This document shows positions 25,439 to 34,079 of a stretch of 47,993 nucleotides of DNA, one piece after another. Position numbers and translations under genes: made by a program. The notes beneath the pieces were generated by a model. It made no database searches. It was not told the origin of the DNA and worked only from the letters and a program-made list of their open reading frames with translations. This DNA comes from CAZJOD01 sp964547525 (GTDB lineage Bacteria > Bacillota > Clostridia > JAAYHZ01): positions 1 through 47,993 of the forward strand of contig CAZJOD010000006.1 of the NCBI GenBank assembly GCA_964547525.1, written 5' to 3'. How positions within the stretch are numbered: the stretch's first letter is position 1; each line of letters begins with the position of its first letter.

Positions 25439-26473
25439 ATGAAAGTTTTATTTATAGGTGGCACAGGGACTATAAGTACTGCGGTTTCTGAGCTTGCCAT
25501 ACAAAAAGGTTACGAATTGTATCTGCTTAACAGAGGAAATCAAAACGAGAGAGCCCCAAAAGAAGCCAAATTAATTAATTGTGACATAAGAGACAAAGAA
25601 GCTGCTAATAAAATCTTAAAGAATTATCATTTTGATGTGGTGGTTGATTGGATAGTTTTTGAACCTGAACATATAAAAACAGATATTGAATTATTTAAAG
25701 ATAAGACAGGGCAGTATGTATTCATAAGTTCGACTGCCTGTTATGAAAGACCTCCGCGTAATTATCTTATAGATGAATCTTGTTTTTTGAAAAATCCTTA
25801 TTGGGATTATGCACAGTTGAAAATAGCTTGTGAAGAGCTATTGATGAAAGAATATGTAGAATCCGGATTCCCCGTCACCATAGTAAGGCCGTCATACACT
25901 TATGGGGATACAATGATACCTTTTATTTTCAACAGCAGAAAAAACAGATACACTCTTGTGGATCGAATGTTAAAGGGGAAAAAAATTATTGTTCCCGGAG
26001 ACGGTACCTCATTATTTACTTTGACTCATAATACCGACTTTGCAAAAGGAATTACAGGTTTGTTCCAAAATGTTCACGCCATAGGAAATGTATTTCATAT
26101 AACATCAGACGAGGTTTTATGTTGGAATCAAATAATTGGGATAATCGGCCATGCTGTTGGTGTAAAACCTGATTTGATCCATATACCGTCGGATTTTATA
26201 TCTATAATGTCACCTTCAAACAAAGGCGGATTGTTAGGAGACAAATCGGTAAGTGTTGTTTTCGATAATAGCAAAATAAAAAGATATGTTCCTGAGTATA
26301 ACGCCACAATGCCTTTTTATCAAGGTATAAAAAAGACATTGAATTGGTTCCGGGAAGATCCTTTAAGAATGCAGCCGGACGAATCGTTTAATGAATTGTG
26401 TGACAAAATGATAGAGATATATATGTTAGCTAAAAATAAGGCATATGAATATGCAGAATTAAATTACCGTTAA
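25439..26473 (+). CDS. NAD-dependent epimerase/dehydratase (extended SDR)
   Basis: The 344-residue protein begins with the SDR nucleotide motif MKVLFIGGTGTIS. It continues with a NRG loop, FISSTACY (catalytic Ser/Thr region) and DYAQLK, the YxxxK catalytic pair. IVRPSYTYGD and VPGDGTSLFTLTHNTDFAKG complete the extended-SDR pattern. It probably epimerises or dehydrates a nucleotide sugar or a free sugar acid derivative. The fold is certain, the substrate is not. The N-terminal methionine is fixed by the Rossmann motif, which makes the distant ribosome site noteworthy. It stands between the nucleoside hydrolase and hydratase genes on the same strand. Confidence 0.85.
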   Translation: MKVLFIGGTGTISTAVSELAIQKGYELYLLNRGNQNERAPKEAKLINCDIRDKEAANKILKNYHFDVVVDWIVFEPEHIKTDIELFKDKTGQYVFISSTACYERPPRNYLIDESCFLKNPYWDYAQLKIACEELLMKEYVESGFPVTIVRPSYTYGDTMIPFIFNSRKNRYTLVDRMLKGKKIIVPGDGTSLFTLTHNTDFAKGITGLFQNVHAIGNVFHITSDEVLCWNQIIGIIGHAVGVKPDLIHIPSDFISIMSPSNKGGLLGDKSVSVVFDNSKIKRYVPEYNATMPFYQGIKKTLNWFREDPLRMQPDESFNELCDKMIEIYMLAKNKAYEYAELNYR

Positions 26474-26613
26474 TATTAACATGATTTATACTATTTGAAC
26501 AACCTATGATGACAACATTATAATTTATATCATATGAAAAGTGCGGGCGGTTGATTATATATAAATATAGTTATATAATATTCAAGTTATTAATAAAGAA
26601 AGGTGATGGAATT

Positions 26614-28875
26614 TTGATTACATTATACAATAAAAAAACGGTGTTAATAAACGGAAATGCGTTGGTAACCGATATATCTAAGGAAAAGGTTAATAATGAG
26701 CTTTTAAAATGCGGTTTGAGAGAGATTTCACAAGACGAACTGAATGAAGGATATAAAAGTACTATGGCATGGTCTATTTTAACGGCTCATAACACTTCGG
26801 CAGACCACAAAAAATTGAGAATCAAGTTTGATGCTTTAGCATCCCATGACATAACCTATGTGGGAATAATTCAAACTTCCGGAGCCAGCGGGTTAAAAGA
26901 ATTTCCTTTGCCCTATGTACTGACAAACTGTCATAACAGTTTATGTGCGGTGGGCGGCACAATTAACGAAGACGATCATTTATTCGGTCTTTCTGCGGCT
27001 AAAAAATACGGTGGTATTTTTGTGCCTCCTCATTTGGCTGTAATACATCAATATATGAGAGAAATGCAATCCGGCTCCGGAAAGATGATTTTAGGTTCAG
27101 ACAGTCATACACGTTACGGAGCTTTAGGAACAATGGCGATAGGTGAAGGCGGACCGGAGCTTGTTAAACAGTTATTAAACAAAACATATGACTTATCCTA
27201 CCCTGATGTTGTGTGTGTTTATCTTGAAAACTCTCCAAAGAAGGGTGTAGGGCCGCAAGATGTGGCATTGGCAATTATCGGAGAGGTGTTTGGCAAGGGA
27301 TTTGTTAAAAACAGTATCATGGAATTTACCGGACCGGGTATTGCCGGTTTGTCCATTGATTATAGAAACGGTATTGATGTTATGACAACCGAAACCGCCT
27401 GCTTGAGTTCCATATGGACTACCGATGAAAAAGTTTATGAATATTATGATATACATGGAAGGAAAGAGGATTACAAGGAGTTAAAACCGGGTAACGTTGC
27501 GGTCTATGATAGGGCGGTGAAAGTGGATCTGTCAAAAATAGAACCTATGATAGCTTTGCCGTTCCACCCAAGTAATACCTATACCATAAAGAACTTTATA
27601 GAAAATGCCGATGATTTATTGGCGAAAGTAGATTCCGAAGTGAAAGTTAATTCTAAAGATCCGGATATATCTTTCAGAAAGCTCGTGTCTAATGGGAAAG
27701 TAACCGTAAATCAAGGTATCATCGCCGGGTGCAGTGGTGGGACATATGAAAACATATGTATAGCCGCTGATATTATGGACGGACATAACATAGGTACGGA
27801 TGAGTTTACTTTCAGTGTATATCCGCAAAGTCAACCTGTTTTTTATGAATTAAATAAATTAGGTGCTGTGAATAAATTGATGATGTCCGGAGCAATTATT
27901 AAATCGGCTTTTTGCGGTCCGTGCTTCGGAGCGGGAGATGTACCGGCTAATAACTCTCTTAGTATACGTCACACAACAAGAAATTTCCCGAACAGGGAAG
28001 GTTCAAAACCCGGTGACGGGCAAGTTGCCGCTGTGGCATTAATGGATTCACGTTCAATAGCGGCTACCGCATTAAATCGAGGTGTAATTACTCCTGCTAC
28101 AGAAATTGATTATAAAGAAAAAAATTACACGTATAGCTTCAACGCAGAAATATATAAAAACAGAGTATATAACGGTTATAATAAGCCTAAGGAAGATGCT
28201 TCGTTAAGATTCGGTCCTAATATAATGAACTGGCCCGAAATGGAACCTTTAAAAGATGATTTGATACTTAAAGTAGTTTCATATTTAGACGATCCTGTAA
28301 CTACTACAGACGAATTGATTCCGTCCGGCGAAACCTCTTCATACCGTTCAAACCCTTTAAAATTAGCGGAATTTGCTTTGAGCAGAGTAGACCCCGGGTA
28401 TGTAAAAAGAGCTAAGGAAACAGCTCGTTTAAGTAAATCGGATAAACTGTTAGCAGAAGAGATGAAAACCTTAACATTAGAAGTTGATTTTTATAAAACA
28501 AGTGTAGGAAGTGTGATATACGCTAACAAGCCTGGAGACGGCTCGGCGAGAGAACAGGCCGCTTCATGCCAAAAAGTTCTGGGAGGTTGGGCGAATATAG
28601 CATTGGATTATGCAACGAAAAGATACAGAAGCAATCTGGTTAATTGGGGATTGCTACCGTTTATAATAGATGAAAAACCTAGTTTTAATATTGGAGATAC
28701 AATTTATATTCGTGGTATAAAAGAAGCAATTGTTAAAGGTGAACGCGAATTTAATGCGCTTGTCTTTTCTAAAGGTCAATCTTATGAAGTTAAATTAAAA
28801 CTCCCGGGTTTGACCGAAGATGAAAAAGATATCATTCTAAAAGGTTGCTTGATAAATTATTATAAAGAGGATTAA
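26614..28875 (+). CDS. Aconitase-like hydratase (YbhJ type)
   Basis: The protein has 753 residues from TTG 26614, placed behind AAAGGTGATGG (26599-26609). An ATG at 26551 would add 21 residues of membrane-like sequence and lacks a ribosome site. Three cluster cysteines, C373 (GCSGG), C434 and C437 (CGPCFGAGD), match the aconitase [4Fe-4S] site. GSDSHTRYGALGTMAIGEGG is the substrate-binding loop. The length fits the YbhJ group of Escherichia coli, whose substrate is unsettled. It may hydrate or dehydrate a sugar-derived tricarboxylic or hydroxy acid. It is cytosolic and oxygen-sensitive. Confidence 0.88.
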   Translation: MITLYNKKTVLINGNALVTDISKEKVNNELLKCGLREISQDELNEGYKSTMAWSILTAHNTSADHKKLRIKFDALASHDITYVGIIQTSGASGLKEFPLPYVLTNCHNSLCAVGGTINEDDHLFGLSAAKKYGGIFVPPHLAVIHQYMREMQSGSGKMILGSDSHTRYGALGTMAIGEGGPELVKQLLNKTYDLSYPDVVCVYLENSPKKGVGPQDVALAIIGEVFGKGFVKNSIMEFTGPGIAGLSIDYRNGIDVMTTETACLSSIWTTDEKVYEYYDIHGRKEDYKELKPGNVAVYDRAVKVDLSKIEPMIALPFHPSNTYTIKNFIENADDLLAKVDSEVKVNSKDPDISFRKLVSNGKVTVNQGIIAGCSGGTYENICIAADIMDGHNIGTDEFTFSVYPQSQPVFYELNKLGAVNKLMMSGAIIKSAFCGPCFGAGDVPANNSLSIRHTTRNFPNREGSKPGDGQVAAVALMDSRSIAATALNRGVITPATEIDYKEKNYTYSFNAEIYKNRVYNGYNKPKEDASLRFGPNIMNWPEMEPLKDDLILKVVSYLDDPVTTTDELIPSGETSSYRSNPLKLAEFALSRVDPGYVKRAKETARLSKSDKLLAEEMKTLTLEVDFYKTSVGSVIYANKPGDGSAREQAASCQKVLGGWANIALDYATKRYRSNLVNWGLLPFIIDEKPSFNIGDTIYIRGIKEAIVKGEREFNALVFSKGQSYEVKLKLPGLTEDEKDIILKGCLINYYKED

Positions 28876-28888
28876 TAACTAAGTTTAT

Positions 28889-28917
28889 TTTGCAGTATAG
28901 CTGCAGTATGATATAAT
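28889..28917 (+). promoter_or_regulatory. Promoter of the isomerase/epimerase gene
   Basis: TTTGCA (28889-28894) and TATAAT (28912-28917) are 17 bases apart, and TG at 28909-28910 makes an extended -10. TGCAGTAT occurs twice between them. Confidence 0.6.
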
Positions 28918-28949
28918 AATAACAAAATCATGTAAAGGAAGTTTTAATT

Positions 28950-29798
28950 ATGATTATAACCGGTATAGGCGATGAATCGGGTAAGAGTTTGCAAGCCCAG
29001 ATAAATGCACATAAGGAATTAGGTTGGAATGCTATCGAACTTAGGTTGGTAGATGGCGTAAACGTATCGACAACCGCTTTTTCGGATGAAAAATTCAAAG
29101 AGGTTAAAGAGACTCTAGAGGCAAACAATATGACAGTGGCAGGATTCGCATCCGCTATAGGTAACTGGAGTCGACCTATAAACGGAGATTTTTCTGTAGA
29201 TGTTAACGATTTGAAAGTTTCAGCTAAAAGAATGAACATGTTAGGAACAAAATATACTCGTATTATGTCATGGGTGGAAACCGATATGGCAGAAGCCGAT
29301 ATTAAAAAGGAAGTTATCAGGCGTTTAAAAGAATTAAGTAAAATTGCCGAATCCGAGGGTATTTATATAGCTCACGAGAATTGCACCGGATGGGGCGGAC
29401 ATAATGCCGATAATATGCTTGCTTTAAAGGAAGAGGTTAACAGTCCTAATTTTGTTTTACTTTATGACATAGGTAATGTGGTTTCTCATGGCAGCGATCC
29501 GGTTGAATTTTTTAATAAGATTCGAGGACACTTCTCATATATTCATGTGAAGGATTGTGTTGCCATACCCGGAAAATCATCCGACAAGTTCCGTTATTGT
29601 GGAGAAGGAGATGCTCGTGTTTATGAAATATTACAAAAAGTAATTAAAGAAGACGGGTATGACGGAATCATCTCCATAGAACCTCATGTTTCGGCAATTG
29701 TTCACTCAGGTGAGGGTAAAGAAAAATCGGATGATGAACTTAAAGAATCATATATAACATATGGTAGAAAGTTACATGCTATTTTAGATAAGATTTAA
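28950..29798 (+). CDS. Sugar phosphate isomerase/epimerase (xylose-isomerase-like barrel)
   Basis: The 282-residue protein has the AP-endonuclease-2/xylose-isomerase barrel pattern. Metal-binding positions are seen as NAIELR (Glu30), AHENCTGWGG, LLYDIGN, YIHVKD and SIEPH. Members interconvert ketoses and aldoses or act on inositols and keto-sugars. ATG 28950 follows AAAGGAAG. It is followed, after a degenerate palindrome copy and a 39-bp element, by the NagB-like gene at 29927, and the two may share a transcript. The specific substrate is unknown, but the pairing suggests a sugar phosphate or amino sugar. Confidence 0.85.
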   Translation: MIITGIGDESGKSLQAQINAHKELGWNAIELRLVDGVNVSTTAFSDEKFKEVKETLEANNMTVAGFASAIGNWSRPINGDFSVDVNDLKVSAKRMNMLGTKYTRIMSWVETDMAEADIKKEVIRRLKELSKIAESEGIYIAHENCTGWGGHNADNMLALKEEVNSPNFVLLYDIGNVVSHGSDPVEFFNKIRGHFSYIHVKDCVAIPGKSSDKFRYCGEGDARVYEILQKVIKEDGYDGIISIEPHVSAIVHSGEGKEKSDDELKESYITYGRKLHAILDKI

Positions 29799-29817
29799 TA
29801 GTTAATTAAAACCGGCG

Positions 29818-29848
29818 TACATTTTTAAATTGAAATTTTAAAAATGTA
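29818..29848. repeat. AT palindrome, partial copy of the composite repeat
   Basis: TACATTTTTAAA and TTTAAAAATGTA pair over 12 bp. The sequence matches the AT half of the repeat at 25326-25362; the GC hairpin is missing apart from a CCGGC remnant on the left. It begins 19 bases after the isomerase stop codon, and a 39-bp element sits immediately to its right. Confidence 0.6.
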
Positions 29849-29854
29849 TCCTAT

Positions 29855-29893
29855 GATTCTACTGCAAAAACCAGGTTTTATGGCAGTGAAATC
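29855..29893. mobile_element. Minimal inverted-repeat element, 39 bp
   Basis: The element runs from GATTCTACTGCAAAAA to ATGGCAGTGAAATC. ATCCTAT flanks it on both sides (29848-29854 and 29894-29900), a perfect 7-bp direct repeat. Its left flank is the edge of the AT palindrome, so it appears to have inserted there. It ends 33 bases before ATG 29927. Confidence 0.72.
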
Positions 29894-29926
29894 ATCCTAT
29901 GAATAAAAATTTTTACGGAGGTAGTT

Positions 29927-30694
29927 ATGAGTTTAACAAGAGAATTTAAATCCGACAGGTTGACGGTAAAATGCTTTGATTCTAGAAAATCTATGGGTGA
30001 AAGTGCCGCTATGGAAGTATCAGCCAAAATAAAAGAAATAATATCCCAAAAAGGTGAAGTAAATATGATTTTTGCTTCCGCCCCTTCACAAAACGAATTT
30101 TTGTCAGCATTAGCGGCGGATAAAGAAATACAATGGGACAAAGTAAATACATTCCATATGGATGAGTATATTAAATTGGATAAAGATGCTCCACAGGGAT
30201 TTGGAAACTTCATAAGAGACAGACTTTGGGGCAAAGTAAATTTAAAATCGGCTAATTATCTTAACGGTAACGCCGAAGACTTACAAGCCGAATGTAAAAG
30301 GTATGCCGATCTTTTGAAGAATAACCCCATTGATATAGTATGTATGGGAATCGGTGAAAACGGACATCTGGCGTTTAATGATCCGGGAGTTGCAAAATTT
30401 GGTGATGTTGAGGTTGTCAAGGTGGTAACATTAGATGAAGTCTGCAGACAACAACAAGTGAACGACGGATGCTTCGCGTCTTTAGACGTTGTTCCCAAAC
30501 ATGCTCTTTCATTAACCATTCCTACATTGACCGAAAGAGGATATCTGTTTTGTATAGTACCTGCAAAAACCAAAGCTAATGCAGTTTATGAAACAGTATG
30601 TTCACCGGTTACCGAAATGTGCCCGGCTTCAATTCTAAGAACAAAAGATACTGCGGTTTTATATTTAGATCAAGACAGCAGTTCTTTGTTGTAA
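29927..30694 (+). CDS. Glucosamine-6-phosphate deaminase-like protein (NagB family)
   Basis: The 255-residue protein has the NagB fold, with FHMDEYIKL (Asp79, matching the general base Asp72 of E. coli NagB) and GIGENGHLAFNDP. In the latter the E. coli D141-H143-E148 triad corresponds to N145-H147-D152, so two of three ring-opening residues differ. The TLDEVCRQQQVNDGCF segment belongs to a NagB-like clade common in Bacillota. It may be a deaminase with a different mechanism or substrate, or an isomerase. GGAGG lies about 10 bases before ATG 29927. Deamination of an amino-sugar phosphate would fit the glycosidases at the left of the window. Confidence 0.82.
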   Translation: MSLTREFKSDRLTVKCFDSRKSMGESAAMEVSAKIKEIISQKGEVNMIFASAPSQNEFLSALAADKEIQWDKVNTFHMDEYIKLDKDAPQGFGNFIRDRLWGKVNLKSANYLNGNAEDLQAECKRYADLLKNNPIDIVCMGIGENGHLAFNDPGVAKFGDVEVVKVVTLDEVCRQQQVNDGCFASLDVVPKHALSLTIPTLTERGYLFCIVPAKTKANAVYETVCSPVTEMCPASILRTKDTAVLYLDQDSSSLL

Positions 30695-30735
30695 TTCAAT
30701 ATCGGCTAAATAAGAATAAAGTTTATTAAAAAAGC

Positions 30736-30769
30736 AAAAGAGGTTTTATCATATGGAAAAACCTCTTTT
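30736..30769 (+). terminator. Terminator of the NagB-like gene
   Basis: AAAAGAGGTTTT pairs with AAAACCTCTTTT over 12 bp around a 10-base loop, and the T-run continues after the stem. It lies 42 bases after the stop codon. Confidence 0.8.
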
Positions 30770-31057
30770 TTATAATGTTGAAATAATAGTACTGTGAAAT
30801 AAAAAAATATATAATGAATTTAGAAAGACTATTTCTTTGATTATTTTTACAGTAATAAACTGTTACTACAAAATAAATAAAATTTGATATTTAAAAGCGT
30901 ACTCCCTTGCTTGATTATTTTTTATGTCCGGCATATTATAATTAAAACGGTTATAAAATGACTTGAGTGTATGACAGTTAATGTTTGAAAACTACATATT
31001 GTCAAACGGTTTTTGATGCGTTGTCCGATATTTATGCGGACGGAAAGGTTGGTTTGT
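30770..31057. other. Intergenic region before the DUF5107 gene
   Basis: No coding frame with a ribosome site is seen in this stretch. It contains a small palindrome ACAGT-AATAA-ACTGT (30850-30864) and a TATAAT at 30937-30942 that may be the -10 of the next gene, although no well-placed -35 is visible. Confidence 0.4.
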
Positions 31058-33052
31058 ATGAGTTCTTTGACATTTAAAAAGTTTATATTACCGGGTGCGG
31101 ATCTAAATGGTGAAAGTAGTCTACCCCCCATAGCCGGTATGGCCAATGTTCAGCAAAGGACAAAAACGATACTTGACGAGGATGACGGTCTTTTTATCGG
31201 GTATGGTTTTGTAAACAGTCCTTTTCCATATAGACTTCAAGACATGTACGATAGAAAACTAAAGGATATAGAGCTTGATACCGCAGTATTGGAAAATGAT
31301 TATCTTAAAGCGGTATTTGTACCGGCCTTAGGCGGTAGATTGTGGTCTTTATTCGATAAAGTTAAAGAACGTGAACTGACATTTTCTAATCCTGTGTTTC
31401 GTCCGGGAAACCTGGCGTTTCGTAATGCTTGGTTTTCAGGAGGAGTGGAATGGAATTGCGGTGTGATAGGCCATCATCCGTTTACGTGTTCCCCTCTTTT
31501 TACGGCAAAATTGACTGCAGAGGACGGTACTCCTGTTTTAAGAATGTATGAATTCGAGAGGATAAGATGTGCTACCTACCAAATGGATTTCTTTCTACCT
31601 AAAGATTCTAAAATGCTTTTTTGTCGCATGCGAATAGTGAATCCGAATGCTACGGTGATTCCTATGTACTGGTGGAGCAACATTGCCGTACCGGAATTGA
31701 AAGAAGGTCGCGTTGTTATGTCAACCAACGAAACTTATACCAATAGAGCCGGTATGATAAGTAAAACAACCGTTCCGGTAAGTAACGGAATAGACATAAC
31801 TTATCCTGTGAATAATCCTCATGCTATAGATTTTTTCTGGAAATTAAGTGAAAAAGCACGTAAGTATGTATGCCAGCTTGACAGTAACGGGTACGGGTTG
31901 ATACAAACATCAACATCCAAGCTCAAAGGGCGTAAACTTTTTGTATGGGGACAGGGTCCCGGAGGTGAGAAGTGGCAGGAGTTTTTATCAGCCGACGGTA
32001 CCGGGGGTAAATACGCTGAAATACAAGCAGGTCTTGCACATACGCAATATGAGTGCTTACCTATGCCACCGAAAACCGCATGGGAATGGATTGAAGCGTA
32101 TGGTGCCATGAATGCCGACGGATTAAAAATACACGGAGATTGGGAAGATGCTAAATTAGAAGTTGAAACAAAACTTACCGGGATGATTTCATCTGATACA
32201 CTTGAAGAAATGTTGGTAAAGACACGTAAATCAATTGCTTTAAGACCCGCTGAAGAAATTATTGCCAAAGGAAGCGGTTGGGGAGCACTTGAAAATTTAC
32301 GTCGAGCTTATAATAATGAAGAACCGTTATCAAATGTTTTAGATTTCGGAACTCCCGGGTCCGAGCAACAACAATGGGTTTTTCTTCTAAAAAACGGTTA
32401 TATGAATGATGTCTCATCCGATGAAATACCTTCATCATGGATGTTTCAAAAAGAGTGGACCGATTTATTAGAAAAAGCCGTATCGGGAGCTGATGAATAT
32501 AATGGATACGCATGGCTTCATCTTGGCATGATCTATTTTGCAGAGAAAAGATTTAGTGATGCAAAAAAAGCTTTTGAAAAATCAATAAAATTAAAACAAT
32601 CCTGTTGGGCTTTATACGGTTTGTCAAATCTGGCCAGAGTTGAAAATAATTTTGAAAAATCTGCAATGCTGGCGTTAAAAGCGTCGATAAATAAGCCGGA
32701 CGATCCTTCTTTAGCTAAAGAAGCGTTAAAGCTTTTACATAACGCCGGAATGTATGAAAAATCATTGGACTTAATTGATAAATTACCCGATAAAGTGGTA
32801 AAAATCGGTAGAATAAAACTCTATAAAGCTTTTGCATACTCTCGGACAGATGGCATTAATAATGCGGAAGCTTTGCTATATGAAGACGGGGGTATATCAG
32901 TACCCGACATACGTGAAGGTGAGAACAGTGTTACAGATTTATGGTTTGAAATTGAAGAAAAGAAAGCTGCAAAAAAAGGTCTGAAGTTTGATCGTGAATC
33001 GGCTCAACCGCCTGCGCAACTTGATTTTAGAATGCATGTAGCTAAAAAATAG
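31058..33052 (+). CDS. DUF5107 domain protein with TPR repeats
   Basis: The protein has 664 residues from ATG 31058, supported by GGAAAGG at 31042-31048. Earlier in-frame ATGs (31013 onward) would add 15 residues without a site. Residues about 35-340 form a beta-rich DUF5107 domain (VFVPALGGRLWSLFDK, GGVEWNCGVIGHHPF, PMYWWSNIAVPE), a fold related to sugar mutarotases and beta-sandwich glycan binders. Residues about 475-610 carry TPR-like helix pairs (AWLHLGMIYFAEKRFSDAKK, ALYGLSNLARVENNFEKSAM). It has no signal peptide. Related proteins are found beside glycan-degrading clusters. The role is unknown, perhaps sugar-handling with a protein-interaction tail. Confidence 0.78.
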   Translation: MSSLTFKKFILPGADLNGESSLPPIAGMANVQQRTKTILDEDDGLFIGYGFVNSPFPYRLQDMYDRKLKDIELDTAVLENDYLKAVFVPALGGRLWSLFDKVKERELTFSNPVFRPGNLAFRNAWFSGGVEWNCGVIGHHPFTCSPLFTAKLTAEDGTPVLRMYEFERIRCATYQMDFFLPKDSKMLFCRMRIVNPNATVIPMYWWSNIAVPELKEGRVVMSTNETYTNRAGMISKTTVPVSNGIDITYPVNNPHAIDFFWKLSEKARKYVCQLDSNGYGLIQTSTSKLKGRKLFVWGQGPGGEKWQEFLSADGTGGKYAEIQAGLAHTQYECLPMPPKTAWEWIEAYGAMNADGLKIHGDWEDAKLEVETKLTGMISSDTLEEMLVKTRKSIALRPAEEIIAKGSGWGALENLRRAYNNEEPLSNVLDFGTPGSEQQQWVFLLKNGYMNDVSSDEIPSSWMFQKEWTDLLEKAVSGADEYNGYAWLHLGMIYFAEKRFSDAKKAFEKSIKLKQSCWALYGLSNLARVENNFEKSAMLALKASINKPDDPSLAKEALKLLHNAGMYEKSLDLIDKLPDKVVKIGRIKLYKAFAYSRTDGINNAEALLYEDGGISVPDIREGENSVTDLWFEIEEKKAAKKGLKFDRESAQPPAQLDFRMHVAKK

Positions 33053-33082
33053 AGAATAAGTAACAATAAAAAGAAAACGCCA

Positions 33083-33141
33083 AAAACTTGATTATAAAAA
33101 ATGTATGCCGGTCCGAGGATGCTTGATGAAATTGCGGATCT
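33083..33141 (+). repeat. Composite palindrome-hairpin repeat, degraded copy 3
   Basis: AAAAACTTGATTATAAAAAA is followed by ATGTATGCCGGTCCGAGG and then a GC-rich part with GATGCTTGATG. It aligns with the copies at 9539 and 25296 (inverted), but the left palindrome arm is lost. It begins 31 bases after the DUF5107 stop. Confidence 0.6.
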
Positions 33142-33150
33142 TATTAAACA

Positions 33151-33189
33151 GGATAAATTTTTTAAAAGGGACTTTTAAAAAATTTATCC
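33151..33189. terminator. Long AT palindrome between convergent genes
   Basis: A perfect 17-bp inverted repeat (GGATAAATTTTTTAAAA and its complement) surrounds GGGAC. It resembles the AT half of the composite repeat and lies between the convergent DUF5107 and truA genes, so it may end transcription in both directions. Confidence 0.5.
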
Positions 33190-33257
33190 TAAGTCCTATA
33201 TGTTCGACACATACCGGGCTTTTCTTGTTAAGAACATGGATGTCCGGTTAAATGGTC

Positions 33258-33995
33258 CTAAAATTCAATGTCTTCCAAAAATAATCCGCATGCATCTGCA
33301 AGTTTATTTACTCTATTACGTTGTTTAGTATCAATTATTTCAGGAATTATATCGGGGTTTTCTTCTCCGACACCTACACTAATTAGCATTCCGACGATTT
33401 TCCTTACCATGTTGTGCAGGAATCCGTCACCACGAATCCTTATATAAATAAAACCGCTTTGTTCTTCTATATCAATAGAATATACGGTTCTGACCATTGA
33501 CTTGGTTTTGGATCTTGTATTTGAAAAAGTGGTAAAATCATGGCTGCCTATGAAATATTGCGCCGCAATCTTCATGGAATCAATATGCAATTTATATGGT
33601 ATATGCATGCTGTATTTGCGCATAAACGGATGCGAGTATTCCTTATTCCAAATCTTATATAAATAAACTTTGGTTTTAGCGTTAAATCGGGCGTGGAATT
33701 GTTCGGGTACCGTTTTAACATCAATAATACTTATGTCTTGAGGCAGATGGCTGTTCAGATAGCTCATTATTTCAGTTTCTGTAAGCTTTTTATCAGTTTT
33801 AAAATTTGCTGTTTGAGCAAGAGCATGTACTCCCGCATCGGTTCTGCTGCTTCCGGTTATTTCAATTTTGCTTCCAACCAATTCGCATAAAACATATTCT
33901 ATTTTGAATTGTATTGTGTTCTCTGTGTTGCCAAGTCTCTGCCAACCCTTGTATCGACTGCCGTCATATTGGATTAGCAGCTTATAATTATTCAT
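33258..33995 (-). CDS. truA: tRNA pseudouridine synthase A
   Basis: The 245-residue protein matches TruA over its whole length. It opens with YKLLIQYDGSRYKGWQR, has the catalytic Asp53 in SSRTDAGVHALAQ, and ends with RGDGFLHNMVRKIVGMLISV and the LADACGLFL segment. It converts uridines 38-40 of the tRNA anticodon arm to pseudouridine. It lies 84 bases downstream of the CotS-like kinase gene on the same strand. Nothing is missing, and the length is typical. Confidence 0.96.
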   Translation of the reverse strand: MNNYKLLIQYDGSRYKGWQRLGNTENTIQFKIEYVLCELVGSKIEITGSSRTDAGVHALAQTANFKTDKKLTETEIMSYLNSHLPQDISIIDVKTVPEQFHARFNAKTKVYLYKIWNKEYSHPFMRKYSMHIPYKLHIDSMKIAAQYFIGSHDFTTFSNTRSKTKSMVRTVYSIDIEEQSGFIYIRIRGDGFLHNMVRKIVGMLISVGVGEENPDIIPEIIDTKQRNRVNKLADACGLFLEDIEF

Positions 33996-34079
33996 TTTTC
34001 GGGCTCCTTTACAATAGTATAGTTTTTTAGTTTAAACGGTTAAATCATAATTTAGATTATGTCCGGTTGATGAGCTGTA

